Source: Liolophura sinensis
Taxonomy: Eukaryota > Mollusca > Polyplacophora > Chitonida > Chitonidae
Length of the DNA: 64,000 bases
Assembly: GCF_032854445.1 (NCBI RefSeq)
Contig: NC_088301.1
Location: 30,242,402 to 30,306,401, forward strand
Reading direction: 5' to 3'
Of the stretch, positions 59,101-64,000 are shown piece by piece. The notes beneath the pieces were generated by a model, which was not told the DNA's origin, made no database searches, and was given only the letters and a program-made list of their open reading frames with translations. Position 1 is the stretch's first letter, and every line of letters begins with the position of its first letter. The position numbers were made by a program, and so were the translations under genes.

Positions 59101-61872
59101 ACAGATTGCTCAGCTTTCCACCTGCCACTTTAATGGTTTCTGTCTAAATTTAACGGACAGCTTTACCCAGAGCTTCACTCTCCACACACTCTAGCCATCA
59201 TCTCTGCACTAAAAAAATCTTTTTTCAGGGGTACATGTTGTACAAAGTATTTTAAGGTTAAGAATCCTTTACATGTACATTTCAAGAACTAAACTGTTTG
59301 ACATTTAAACCCGATAATACCACCTTCTTTCTCGAGAATTACCCTTTTCTATCGTGTGTTCAGTCAGAGGACAATGCCTTGTTGATACAAACACATATAT
59401 ATTGCCTCCAAAAGCAGATTTCTATGGTTTTTTAAAGCTTGTATGTGAGTATAAGATGGGCTAATGTCAGTGTGTTATTTAGGCTGCATGTATAGCATGA
59501 GAGTAAGAATGAGGAATCCAACACAAAGATCTAAATTCAACATGCATTGAATATTGTATCCATTTTTGCATGTATGTATTTGTTCTGCAGAAGACGTACA
59601 CCAGTACAGTGAATGTAAATGATTTATTTATTTATTTGATTAACGTTTTATGCTGTACTCAAGAATATTTCACTTATACAATGTCATATGACAGCATTAT
59701 GTTAGAAGGAAACCGGGCAGAGCCCAAGGGAAACCCACGGAGAGGGAGCCAGTATGAGCTGGACTTAAGGATGTAAATGTGTATATACTGTACAATTATA
59801 TTCATTCCTGATACATACAGCCAAGAGTCCGTATGTGGGAAGGTCTTTCAGCAACCTGCAGATGGTTGTGGGTTTCCCCCGGGCTCTGCCCAGTTTCCTC
59901 CCACCATAATGCTGGCCGCCGTCATATAAGTGAAATATTCTTGAGTATGGCGTAAAACACCAATCAAATAAATAAATAAATATATTGTTCGCCTCACTAC
60001 AATTATGGGTTTATACTCGTACATGTATACCCAAATGTACTTACTTCAGAGATACCTGAATAAAAGGAATAAAGTCTATTCTAAATTCAACTGTATACAT
60101 TCATACAGGTTGACTGTATACAGTAGAAGAGAATATCTGTTGGGAGATTTATGGCTTCTTTTATATCTAACATACATAATTCATTAGTCACTATGTGGTG
60201 ACTGGAAGAATTTATAACCCTGTAAACCTGAAGTCCTTAGGGTTAACTGGCGAGTACACAGTTGGAAAACAATGTATGTGCCCTAATGTTACTTTAGATG
60301 ATCTGTACGGGCAAATTATTTATAGCTAGTGTAGAAATTGAAATCACTGAGGTCTCCAGTTATTAGTCAACTTGAATAGGACATTATGTGTAGCTGAGGT
60401 CTCCAGTTATTAGTCAACTTGAATAGGACATTATTATGTAGCTGAAGTCTCCAGTTATTAGTCAACTTGAATAGGACATTATTATGTAGCTGAAGTCTCC
60501 AGTTATTAGTCAACTTGAATAGGACATTATTATGTAGCTGAAGTCTCCAGTTATTAGTCAACTTGAATAGGACATTATTATGTAGCTGAAGTCTCCAGTT
60601 ATTAGTCAACTTGAATAGGACATTATGTGTAGCTGAGGTCTCCAGTTATTAGTCAACTTGAATAGGACATTATTATGTAGCTGAAGTCTCCAATTATTAG
60701 TCAACTTGAATAGGACATTATGTGTAGCTGATATCTCCAGTTATTAGTCAACTTGAATAGGACGTGATGTGTAGCTGACGTCTCCGGTTACTAGTCAACT
60801 TGAATAGGACATAATGTGTAGCTAAGGTCTCCAGTTATAAGTGAACTTGAATAGGACATACTGTGTAGCAAAACAATATCCATTAATTCTGATAAACATG
60901 TAAGTATAAATATGTTTAAGAATCTTGTTAAAAATGGCAGTGTATAATGGATGTAGATCTGCCCAGTTTCTTCTCTGCGCAAGAAGAATGGGTGTTTGGT
61001 TGATTGGTGTTTTACGCTGTACCAAAGAGTATTTCACTTAATAAACGGCAGCCAGCATCATGGTGGGAGGAAACTCACAAGCATCTGTAGGTTGCTGACA
61101 GACCTTCCCACATATGGCTGGACAGGAAGCCAGTATGAGCTGAATTTGAACTCACAGGGACTGCATTGGTGAGAGACTGTGGGTTATTGTGGGTTATTAT
61201 GAAGATATTCTCAAACATTTATTGGCTAGTACATGTACTGAATGGTTGACATACAACCGCAGTCAGAAATTATGCATCCGTTACAGGGTCACATGCAGGC
61301 AATTTTTTATGCCCATAATCGTGCCCAAATTGGAGCCAAAGGCCGAAACAACATTAAGATTAGAGGACTTAAACATTTGGAAAATGGTCCTATTCTGGTT
61401 AATTTGATGTTGATAATGTATGATTTAATATTATTTTTTTATACTCGTGCAATCAGTTTCCTTGTTTTCTGATTGCATACTTAGCCAAATATAGTTCCAC
61501 AATTTCTAAATTTTATCTCAAATTAGGAGACATACTGAAAGGAGCATCCAAATGTAAATATGATTGTTTGTGGCCTTGTATGAAATGTACAAAGACTTGG
61601 CAAGCATTGTAATAATTGAGAACTATCAGTAAAATATTCATAAGTGTGTAATATGAAATCCAGCTCAAAACAAAATAAATGAATAAAAGTGTTTTTCAAA
61701 CAGTTAAAGACGAAGGAGGAGGGAGATTTCAGTCCGGATATGCTGAACAGTTGCCTGACGATACAGGCCATAGCAGCACGTGCTGAGGGATCCCCCATGG
61801 AGCACAGTGACAGCGGCCTGGGACGCTCCCCCCATGACTCCGTGCCCGGTACCTCCAGTGATATATACCCAG
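27114..61872 (+). CDS. GLIS3: GLIS1/3-type zinc-finger transcription factor, five exons, 3' end outside window
   Basis: The coding exons are 27114-27450, 42601-44282, 55844-56005, 57351-57461 and 61704-61872. Intron phases are 1, 0, 0, 0, and the last exon ends in phase 1. About 820 residues are encoded. In order they are: N-terminal Gly/Ser/Pro-rich part (1-113), GLIS3-like conserved blocks (114-480), Gln/His-rich linker (about 487-566), five C2H2 fingers (605-754), a basic tail, and the start of the C-terminal region. Fingers 2-5 are almost identical to vertebrate GLIS1/GLIS3, with characteristic strings such as [19 protein letters not shown] and [13 protein letters not shown]. The family acts in the nucleus, binds G-rich GLIS sites, and in vertebrate GLIS3 serves pancreatic, kidney and cilium-linked programmes; the Drosophila relative lame duck acts in muscle. 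Function in this animal is inferred. GLIS3 is favoured over GLIS1 by the N-terminal similarity, but the gene may be a single GLIS1/3 ancestor-type copy. Confidence 0.93.
27451..28439. other. Intron 1, proximal part
   Basis: It begins with a good donor (GTAAGT). There is a T run at 27600-27614. The remainder is AT-rich with no gene or array recognised; a 95-codon frame at 28188-28475 has no identifiable domain. Confidence 0.5.
28440..28590. repeat. 29-bp tandem repeat, five copies
   Basis: The unit contains TTAACTTGTTTGGGAGTCTT and AACAGTAAT; copies start about every 29 bases (AACTTG at 28445, 28474, 28503). It lies in intron 1 and looks nearly uniform. Confidence 0.95.
28591..31319. other. 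Intron 1, mostly unique sequence
   Basis: AT-rich intronic sequence without a recognised gene. It holds a 16-bp palindrome TGTACATGCATGTACA near 29237-29252 and the perfect 30-bp palindrome listed separately at 30226-30255. Confidence 0.5.
30226..30255. repeat. Perfect 30-bp palindrome without spacer
   Basis: The left arm CTTTTTTAGATCTTT (30226-30240) is followed directly by its exact reverse complement (30241-30255). Nested inside are AGATCT twice and TTTAAA at the centre. On either strand an RNA would form a hairpin. Confidence 0.97.
31320..31513 (+). mobile_element. MITE-like element, family M, copy 2
   Basis: It starts ACAGTAATTCTCCAAACTTT and ends AAAGATTGAGGAATTAGGGT. The interior shares GGCATTATTCTGTGTGT and TTTTTGTGAAGCCCTGAAAT with the other copies. 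The terminal inverted repeats are imperfect. Confidence 0.7.
31929..32011 (-). mobile_element. SINE family 1, degenerate fragment
   Basis: TATTTATTTGATTGGTGTAA then ATTATGATGGGAAGAAACCG and GGGGAAACATATAACCACC follow the minus-strand family order with internal deletions. The head is absent. Confidence 0.7.
32160..32760 (+). other. Intron 1 stretch with an unexplained 105-codon frame
   Basis: A + frame at 32166-32483 contains [20 protein letters not shown] and [20 protein letters not shown], which looks more protein-like than most random frames here. I do not recognise a family and no acceptor/donor pair fits well. It could be a relic of a mobile element or chance. Confidence 0.2.
32830..32883. 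repeat. (AT)n microsatellite, 54 bp
   Basis: Uninterrupted AT dinucleotides, preceded by an ACACACAC-CCAT-GTGTGTGT dyad at about 32811-32830. It is in intron 1. Confidence 0.98.
33371..34495. repeat. 32-bp minisatellite, about 35 copies
   Basis: The unit contains TTCTCTTGGACAACACAGTA then CAATCTGCTCTA or TTCTCTGCTGTA. Neither strand has stops in most phases, so long frames overlap: three + frames (up to 431 codons) and several minus ones. The peptide repeat is 32 residues (three units). I see no gene signal. Confidence 0.97.
34496..35540. other. Intron 1, unassigned
   Basis: AT-rich intronic sequence between two arrays. No gene, array or recognised element seen. Confidence 0.5.
35541..35847. 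repeat. 24-bp minisatellite, about 12-13 copies
   Basis: The unit contains ATAATGCCAGGGTTTGAG followed by TGTGAC. Units in the first and last thirds are shortened or diverged (for example CCCATAATGCCCAGGGTTT). Confidence 0.95.
35848..37244. other. Intron 1, unassigned
   Basis: AT-rich intronic sequence with a G run at 36449-36460. No gene or recognised element. Confidence 0.5.
37245..37453. mobile_element. Possible MITE-like element, family M relative
   Basis: The left end AGTACCCTATTTCTTCAACC-TTTTC is the inverted partner of the right end GAAAAGGTTGAAGATTTAC. The interior differs from the other family M copies. A further matching end, AAAGAATTAGGGTAGG, lies at about 37644-37659, so the true limits are uncertain. 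Confidence 0.4.
38078..38136. repeat. (TA)n microsatellite, 59 bp
   Basis: Uninterrupted TA dinucleotides in intron 1. It is the second long AT tract in this intron. Confidence 0.98.
38137..39011. other. Intron 1, unassigned
   Basis: No gene or recognised repeat. A 77-codon minus frame at 38184-38417 has no identifiable domain. Confidence 0.45.
39012..39690. repeat. 45-bp minisatellite, 15 copies, each with a 17-bp dyad
   Basis: The unit contains CATGTAGCTGCTACATG, 8-bp perfect arms around one base, followed by AGGTGATAAAAGTGGTTATT and ATGTAGTC. A minus frame is open through 211 codons (15-residue repeat [15 protein letters not shown]) because 45 is a multiple of three. I read it as non-coding. 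Confidence 0.97.
39924..40050 (+). mobile_element. SINE family 1, internally deleted, with 8-bp target duplication
   Basis: The head GGGGCCTCCATGGATCAGTT is joined to GGGAAGGTCTGCAAGCAACC and then to TTGAGTATGGTGTAAAACAC and an AAATAAATAAAT tail. Flanks AAGATTAG at 39916-39923 and 40051-40058 match. The deletions probably predate or accompanied insertion. Confidence 0.88.
40059..41026. other. Intron 1, unassigned
   Basis: Intronic sequence between two SINEs. No gene or recognised element. Confidence 0.5.
41027..41256 (-). mobile_element. SINE family 1, diverged
   Basis: Tail TTTATTTATTTGATTGGTGT at left, head ending CAGCCCCAGAGGCCCCCC at right. There is an internal deletion around the GCAGGGCCAGGGGAAACACA block. 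No target duplication is evident. Confidence 0.9.
41257..41561. other. Intron 1, short unassigned stretch
   Basis: Single-copy-looking sequence between two SINEs; nothing recognised. Confidence 0.45.
41576..41843 (+). mobile_element. SINE family 1, full length, best reference copy
   Basis: It reads from a tRNA-like head (GGCTCAGTTGGTTAGCACGC, B-box-like GAGTTCAAGTCC) through the conserved body (GGGAAGGTCTAGCAGCAACC, GTGAAATATTCCTGAGTACG) to an (AAAT)n tail. It is flanked by AATTAGTTTCAATG (41562-41575) and AATTAGTTTCAGTG (41844-41857), a 14-bp target duplication with one change. Confidence 0.96.
41858..42353. other. Intron 1, unassigned
   Basis: No gene or recognised repeat; intronic sequence between two SINE insertions. 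Confidence 0.45.
42367..42575 (+). mobile_element. SINE family 1, 5'-truncated, beside the acceptor of the main GLIS exon
   Basis: It lacks the first part of the tRNA-like head and starts CACCAATGCGGTTGCTCTGA. The tail is AATAGATACATAAATA. The 13-bp duplication ATATTTCAATATT occurs at 42354-42366 and again at 42576-42588. The second copy lies within the last 25 bases before the exon, so the SINE has been inserted into the region where the branch point and pyrimidine tract lie. Confidence 0.95.
42601..44282 (+). CDS. GLIS3: GLIS main coding exon: regulatory N-terminal region, Gln/His linker, fingers 1-2
   Basis: The acceptor is TTTATTACAG ending at 42600 and the donor is GTGAGT at 44283 (phase 0). 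It encodes residues 113-673. Around residues 297-323, [20 protein letters not shown] followed by IRSSPNML matches the SPLS..DI..IIRTSP block of GLIS3 and more loosely of GLI/Ci. [16 protein letters not shown] matches the next conserved GLIS3 block. Residues 487-566 are a Gln/His tract built from CAA and CAG codons. Finger 1 uses C605, C610, H623, H628; finger 2 uses C639, C644, H660, H664. The first cysteine of finger 3 (C672) is also here, so the intron cuts finger 3. Several shorter frames on both strands in this exon are shadows produced by the triplet repeats. A 5'-truncated SINE ends 24 bp before the exon. Confidence 0.95.
44283..45150. other. Intron 2, proximal part
   Basis: No gene. 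A very degenerate SINE family 1 trace may lie at 44508-44560 (GCCATAGCCTAGAATTTTTC, ATATGACAGCAGTCAG). Confidence 0.4.
45151..45285 (-). mobile_element. SINE family 1, degenerate
   Basis: TTTATTGATTTATTTGATTG, GCGCTGTACTGAACAGTATT and ACCAACAGGTTGCTGGGGAC keep the family order. The head end is hard to place because another element begins at 45290. Confidence 0.65.
45290..46135. mobile_element. 846-bp element with 16-bp perfect terminal inverted repeats
   Basis: It begins GGGGTCCATGCTATTA (45290-45305) and ends with the exact reverse complement (46120-46135). The interior holds AT-rich sequence, a 45-48-bp tandem repeat (45747-45925) and a T run. There is no transposase frame, so if it is a DNA transposon it is non-autonomous. 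No clear target-site duplication is seen. Confidence 0.55.
45747..45925. repeat. 45-48-bp tandem repeat, four copies
   Basis: The unit contains CACCAACTTTGCAACAATGT then TCTTTCTGTGTTTTGCTCTG. Small indels in the T and G runs vary the unit length. It is within the 846-bp inverted-repeat element. Confidence 0.92.
46246..46459 (+). mobile_element. MITE-like element, family M, copy 3
   Basis: It starts CTGTAATTCTTCAATG and ends AAAAAGGTTGAGGAATTAAA. Interior blocks GGCATTATACTGTG, TTTTTGTGAAGCCC and CCAATCCAACCAATGTAG are shared with the copy at 55510. Confidence 0.78.
46806..46824. repeat. Run of 19 G
   Basis: An uninterrupted G19 follows a short TG tract. It can form a G-quadruplex on the + strand and is prone to length error in sequencing. 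It accounts for the Gly-rich start of an incidental 140-codon frame. Confidence 0.9.
46825..48036. other. Intron 2, unassigned
   Basis: A 140-codon + frame (46798-47220) and a 67-codon minus frame overlap here without recognised domains. At 47400-47435, GGGACAATAAAGTTTTACCT and CCAATAAAG resemble the 3' end of a retrotransposed or LINE-like sequence, but I cannot support that further. Confidence 0.35.
48047..48252 (+). mobile_element. SINE family 1, diverged, with 10-bp target duplication
   Basis: Head GAGTGGCTGAGGGGGTTAGC, body TTGGAAGGTCTTCTGGCAAC, end TATTCTTGAGTACGGTGTAA with tail AAGTAAGTAAATAA. Flanks AAATATGATT (48037-48046) and AAATATGACT (48253-48262) differ by one base. Confidence 0.9.
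48263..50014. other. Intron 2, unassigned
   Basis: No gene recognised. A weak tRNA-like head may lie at 48272-48360 (GGTTAAAGCACTTTCAAGCT, TTCAATCCCAG). An A run lies at 49622-49636. Confidence 0.4.
50015..50121 (+). mobile_element. SINE family 1, 5'-truncated
   Basis: It starts in the body at GAGCAACCTGCGGATGGGTC and ends ATTCTTGACTACGGTATAAA, CCACCAATCAAATGAATAAA. Confidence 0.88.
50122..50881. other. Intron 2, unassigned
   Basis: No gene or recognised repeat between two SINE copies. Confidence 0.45.
50882..51008 (-). mobile_element. SINE family 1, 5'-truncated, young
   Basis: Tail ATTTATTTATTTATTTGATT and the 3' half of the body are near consensus; the element stops at CACGACCATCCACAGAC. 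Similar TTTTTTCA-TTTA stretches at both edges may be the target duplication. Confidence 0.92.
51009..51642. other. Intron 2, unassigned
   Basis: No gene or recognised repeat. Confidence 0.45.
51643..51876 (-). mobile_element. SINE family 1, diverged
   Basis: Tail TTAATTTATTTATTTGCATG, then CCATGACCATCTACAGGTTG, CAGACCTTCCCACATATTGT and GAGTTGAACTCACAGGGACT follow the family order. The head is recognisable but poorly conserved. Confidence 0.85.
51885..52085 (-). mobile_element. tRNA-headed SINE-like element, third family (tentative)
   Basis: On the minus strand it starts CCATGCATGGTGGAGTGGTT, with a B-box-like GGGTTCAACCCC, then body sequence unlike families 1 and 2. The pattern is that of a tRNA-derived SINE head. 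The 3' limit is uncertain. A second tRNA-like piece may lie at 52150-52190. Confidence 0.45.
52269..52366. repeat. Near-perfect hairpin (37-bp arms, 6-base loop) flanked by 9-bp direct repeats
   Basis: The left arm 52278-52314 and right arm 52321-52357 are reverse complements with two mismatches over 37 bases; the loop is AGATCC. The core shared by both arms includes CCGAGTACACTGACTGTTGG on one strand. The whole is bracketed by ATGTCATAT at 52269-52277 and 52358-52366. It may be a tiny foldback transposon (9-bp duplications suit Mutator-like elements) or a hairpin RNA source. It has no coding content. Confidence 0.93.
52367..53576. other. Intron 2, unassigned
   Basis: No gene recognised. Frames of about 60 codons on each strand at 52462-52679 look incidental. 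Confidence 0.45.
53577..53806 (-). mobile_element. SINE family 1, diverged
   Basis: Tail TTTATTTATTTATTTGACTG, then ACTCAAGATTATTTCTCTTA, GCTGACAGACCTTCTCACAT, GAGCTGGACTTGAAGG and a head ending CCACAGAGACCCC. Confidence 0.86.
53807..55509. other. Intron 2, distal unassigned part
   Basis: AT-rich intronic sequence. A slightly GC-richer piece at 54536-54610 (GTCGCGTGCCAGGCGTCC) stands out from its surroundings but I recognise no gene. Confidence 0.45.
55510..55726 (+). mobile_element. MITE-like element, family M, copy 4
   Basis: It starts CTGTAATTCTTCAACATTTT and ends GAAAAGGTGGAGGAATTATG. The interior (GTAAAGCCCAGAAATTAACC, CCAATCCAACCAGTGTGG) closely matches copy 3. It ends about 115 bp before GLIS exon 3. 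Confidence 0.8.
55844..56005 (+). CDS. GLIS3: GLIS exon 3: rest of finger 3 and finger 4
   Basis: The acceptor is TGTTGACAG ending at 55843 and the donor is GTCAGT at 56006. The exon is 162 bases, phase 0 on both sides, and encodes residues 674-727. It opens with [17 protein letters not shown], completing finger 3 (C672/C677, H690/H694), then gives finger 4 (C702, C707, H720, H724) and stops at HQRTHLDT, just before the linker to finger 5. The GTCAGT donor is not the strongest consensus. The frame stays open for 96 codons past it, through a 66-bp minisatellite, to a TGA at 56291-56293. Retention of this intron would therefore give a protein lacking finger 5. Confidence 0.96.
56028..56300. repeat. 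66-bp tandem repeat, four copies, directly after GLIS exon 3
   Basis: TAAACTCACT recurs at 56041, 56107, 56173 and 56239, exactly 66 bases apart. The unit includes CACTACCACACAGTTCTTGT and GAATCGGTGAAGGATTGTGG. It starts about 22 bases after the donor of exon 3. Because 66 is a multiple of three, the exon 3 frame stays open across it. Confidence 0.97.
56403..56427. repeat. (GAAT)n microsatellite
   Basis: Six consecutive GAAT units in intron 3. Confidence 0.95.
56428..57350. other. Intron 3, distal part
   Basis: AT-rich intronic sequence up to the acceptor of GLIS exon 4. No gene or recognised repeat. Confidence 0.5.
57351..57461 (+). CDS. GLIS3: GLIS exon 4: finger 5 and basic tail
   Basis: The acceptor is TTGTCCTCAG ending at 57350 and the donor is GTATGT at 57462. 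The exon is 111 bases, phase 0 on both sides, residues 728-764. It begins [20 protein letters not shown] and continues [17 protein letters not shown]. Finger 5 uses C732, C737, H750 and H754; the Lys/Arg-rich end is the usual post-finger basic region, which probably adds to DNA binding and nuclear import. The exon has no internal ATG at its start, so simple ORF searches miss it. Flanking introns 3 and 4 both carry minisatellites. Confidence 0.96.
57842..58940. repeat. 33-bp minisatellite, about 33 copies
   Basis: The unit contains TGATGTCCTGTATTCTTGGG and TTTTCTCTCAGTC. As 33 is a multiple of three, frames are open on both strands (191 and 168 codons on +, 122 and 115 on -), giving 11-residue repeats ([11 protein letters not shown]). 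The centre is uniform and both ends are diverged, as expected from array growth in the middle. It is in intron 4. Confidence 0.97.
58941..59612. other. Intron 4, unassigned
   Basis: No gene or recognised repeat between the 33-bp array and the SINE pair. Confidence 0.45.
59622..59770 (-). mobile_element. SINE family 1, truncated, with 9-bp target duplication
   Basis: Tail ATTTATTTATTTATTTGATT, 3' body, then GGGAAACCCACGGAGAGGGA and GCCAGTATGAGCTGGACTTA. Flanks ATGTAAATG at 59613-59621 and 59771-59779 match exactly. Confidence 0.92.
59831..59983 (+). mobile_element. SINE family 1, 5'-truncated, in inverted orientation to its neighbour
   Basis: It starts GTATGTGGGAAGGTCTTTCA and runs through CCCGGGCTCTGCCCAGTTTC to GAGTATGGCGTAAAACACCA and an (AAAT)n tail. 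It is 60 bp from the opposite-strand copy at 59622-59770. Confidence 0.94.
59984..60346. other. Intron 4, unassigned
   Basis: Short AT-rich stretch; no gene or recognised repeat. Confidence 0.45.
60347..60869. repeat. 47/48-bp minisatellite, 11 copies
   Basis: The unit contains GTCTCCAGTTATTAGTCAAC and TTGAATAGGACATTA, followed by TTATGTAGCTGAA (48 bp) or TGTGTAGCTGAGG (47 bp). The 48-bp form is confined mainly to the centre. A minus frame is open over the 48-bp block (16-residue repeat [16 protein letters not shown]) and is incidental. Confidence 0.96.
60996..61190 (-). mobile_element. SINE family 1, head-truncated
   Basis: GTTGATTGGTGTTTTACGCT, CACTTAATAAACGGCAGCCA, TCATGGTGGGAGGAAAC, CAGACCTTCCCACATATGGC and TTTGAACTCACAGGGACTGC keep the family order. 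The tRNA-like head is missing. Confidence 0.88.
61704..61872 (+). CDS. GLIS3: GLIS exon 5: start of the C-terminal region
   Basis: The acceptor is TTTTTCAAACAG ending at 61703 and the donor is GTGGGT at 61873. The exon is 169 bases, entering in phase 0 and leaving in phase 1, residues 765-820. The peptide has [16 protein letters not shown] followed by a Ser/Gly/Pro stretch ([10 protein letters not shown]) and SSDIYPG. This corresponds to the short conserved segment after finger 5 in GLIS3 (a D-LL-DCLT-Q pattern followed by GRSPG...DLY). Reading through the donor gives a stop two codons later, so splicing to an exon beyond 64000 is expected. The homology is shorter and weaker than in the fingers. 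Confidence 0.86.
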
Positions 61873-62159
61873 GTGGGTGACACACTTTTGACATCTCCTC
61901 TGCACATTTGCTGACTACAGAAGCCGACGGTCTGTTGTTTAGAACAGCAGCACGACTGTCAAGTCTGATCAGGATTACTCTTTTTGAAGTCGTCCACTAC
62001 ATGTACCTACATGGCTCTCACTTCCTGCCCCAACAGATCAGCTTGTGTCATGAACTCTTTATCAGTTGGCTCACAGACTTAAATCTTGTTTTTGTTGGTT
62101 ATAGGACAAGGCCCTATTTGATAGTTATCAGGTGCACTTGTACTCAGCTACTTGTAGCA

Positions 62160-64000
62160 GGTTTCCTTCTTACATCAGTCTGACTGATATCATACAGATG
62201 ACGTATTCTTACATCGGTCTGACTGACATCATACAGATGACGTATTCTTACATCAGTCTGACTGACATCGTATGGATGAGGTATTCTGACATCAGTCTGA
62301 CTGACATCATACAGATGACGTATTCTTATATCAGTCTGACTGACATCGTATGGATGACATATTCTTACATCGGTCTGACTGACATCATACAGATGACGTA
62401 TTCTTACATCGGTCTGACTGACATCATACAGATGACGTATTCTTACATCAGTCTGACTGACATCATACAGATGACGTATTCTTACATCAGTCTGACTGAC
62501 ATCGTATGGATGAGGTATTCTGACATCAGTCTGACTGACATCATACAGATGACGTATTCTTATATCAGTCTGACTGACATCGTATGGATGAGGTATTCTT
62601 ACATCGGTCTGACTGATATCAAACAGATGACGTATTCTTATATCAGTCTGACTGACATCGTATGGATGACATATTCTTACATCGGTCTGACTGATATCAT
62701 ACGGATGACGTATTCTTACATCGGTCTGACTGACATCATACAGATGACGTATTCTTACATCGGTCTGACTGACATCATACAGATGACGTATTCTTACATC
62801 AGTCTGACTGACATCGTATGGATGAGGTATTCTTACATCAGTCTGACTGACATCATACGGATGACGTATTCTTACATCGGTCTGACTGACATCATACAGA
62901 TGACGTATTCTTACATCGGTCTGACTGACATCATACAGATGACGTATTCTTACATCAGTCTGACTGACATCATACAGATGACGTATTCTTACATCAGTCT
63001 GACTGACATCGTATGGATGACGTATTCTTACATCGGTCTGACTGACATCATACGGATGACGTATTCTTACATCAGTCTGACTGACATCGTATGGATGAGG
63101 TATTCTGACATCAGTCTGACTGATATCATACGGATGACGTATTCTTACATCAGTCTGACCGACATCATACGGATAAGGTATTCTTTCATCGGTCTGACTG
63201 ACATCATACAGATGACGTATTCTTACATCGGTCTGACTGACATCATACAGATGACGTATTCTTACATCAGTCTGACTGACATCGTATGGCTGAGGTATTC
63301 TTACATCAGTGTGACTGACATCATACGGATGACGTATTCTTACATCGGTCTGACTAACATCATACAGATGACGTATTCTTACATCAGTCTGACTGACATC
63401 ATACAGATGACGTATTCTTACATCAGTCTGACTGACATCATACAGATGACGTATTCTTACATCAGTCTGACTGACATCGTATGGATGAGGTATTCTTACA
63501 TCGGTCTGACTGACATCATACGGATGACGTATTCTTACATCAGTCTGACTGACATCGTATGGATGAGGTATTCTGACATCAGTCTGACTGATATCATACG
63601 GATGACGTATTCTTACATCAGTCTGACCGACATCATACGGATAAGGTATTCTTTCATCGGTCTGACTGACATCATACAGATGACGTATTCTTACATCAGT
63701 CTGACTGACATCGTATGGATGACGTATTCTGACATCAGTCTGACTGACATCATACAGATGACGTATTCTTACATCAGTCTGACTGATATCATACAGATGA
63801 CGTATTCTTACATCGGTCTGACTGATATCATACAGATGACGTATTCTTACATCAGTCTGACTGATATCATACAGATGACGTATTCTTACATCGGTCTGAC
63901 TGACATCGTATGGATGACGTATTCTTACATCGGTCTGACTGACATCATACAGATGACGTATTCTTACATCGGTCTGACTGATATCATACAGATGAGGTAT
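62160..64000. repeat. 39-bp minisatellite, at least 47 copies, running off the window
   Basis: The unit contains TCTTACATCAGTCTGACTGA and CATCATACAGATGACGTAT. Each has the dyad TCAGTC-T-GACTGA (or a one-base variant) and most have ATGACGTAT. A distinctive variant (GACCGACATC with ATAAGGTATT) occurs at 63157 and 63625, 468 bases apart, that is 12 units, which shows block duplication. It lies in intron 5. Confidence 0.97.

Overview
This is eukaryotic, AT-rich, repeat-laden DNA with one recognisable host gene. Split exons with GT/AG junctions, many tRNA-derived SINEs and dense minisatellites point to an animal. The dominant SINE (tRNA-like head, conserved body ending in a GAGTACGGCGTAAAACACC block and an AATAAATA tail) resembles elements I know from molluscs and related lophotrochozoans, so a mollusc is my best guess. 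That assignment is inference.

The gene is a GLIS1/GLIS3-type Kruppel-like zinc-finger transcription factor on the + strand. Five coding exons are visible (27114-27450, 42601-44282, 55844-56005, 57351-57461, 61704-61872). Their reading phases match at every junction and together they encode about 820 residues: a GLIS3-like N-terminal region, a Gln/His-rich linker, five C2H2 fingers and the start of the C-terminal region. The last exon in view ends in a phase-1 donor, so the 3' end lies beyond position 64000. Any 5' non-coding exons lie upstream and cannot be fixed from sequence alone.

Layout. 1-1500: decayed Ty3/gypsy pol relic with a 74-bp tandem duplication, plus a SINE fragment. 1500-27000: gene-poor DNA containing a cluster of four unrelated tandem arrays (63-, 65-, 25- and 28-bp units, 5.9-12.4 kb), smaller arrays, and SINEs including one inserted inside another. 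27.1-42.6 kb: intron 1 with 29-, 32-, 24- and 45-bp arrays, two long AT tracts, a perfect 30-bp palindrome, and a SINE lying next to the acceptor of the main exon. 44.3-55.8 kb: intron 2, with many SINEs, an 846-bp element with 16-bp terminal inverted repeats, and a near-perfect 80-bp hairpin flanked by 9-bp direct repeats. 56.0-61.7 kb: introns 3 and 4, with 66-, 33- and 48-bp arrays and an inverted pair of SINEs. 61.9-64 kb: intron 5, mostly a 39-bp array that runs off the window.

Most long open frames here are not genes. They are tandem arrays whose unit lacks stop codons. I see no new multi-gene system. The most unusual items are the hairpin at 52269-52366, the SINE 24 nt from a splice acceptor, the 3.5-kb 28-bp array open in three frames, the five-copy MITE-like family, and the CRE-like motif repeated in the 39-bp array.
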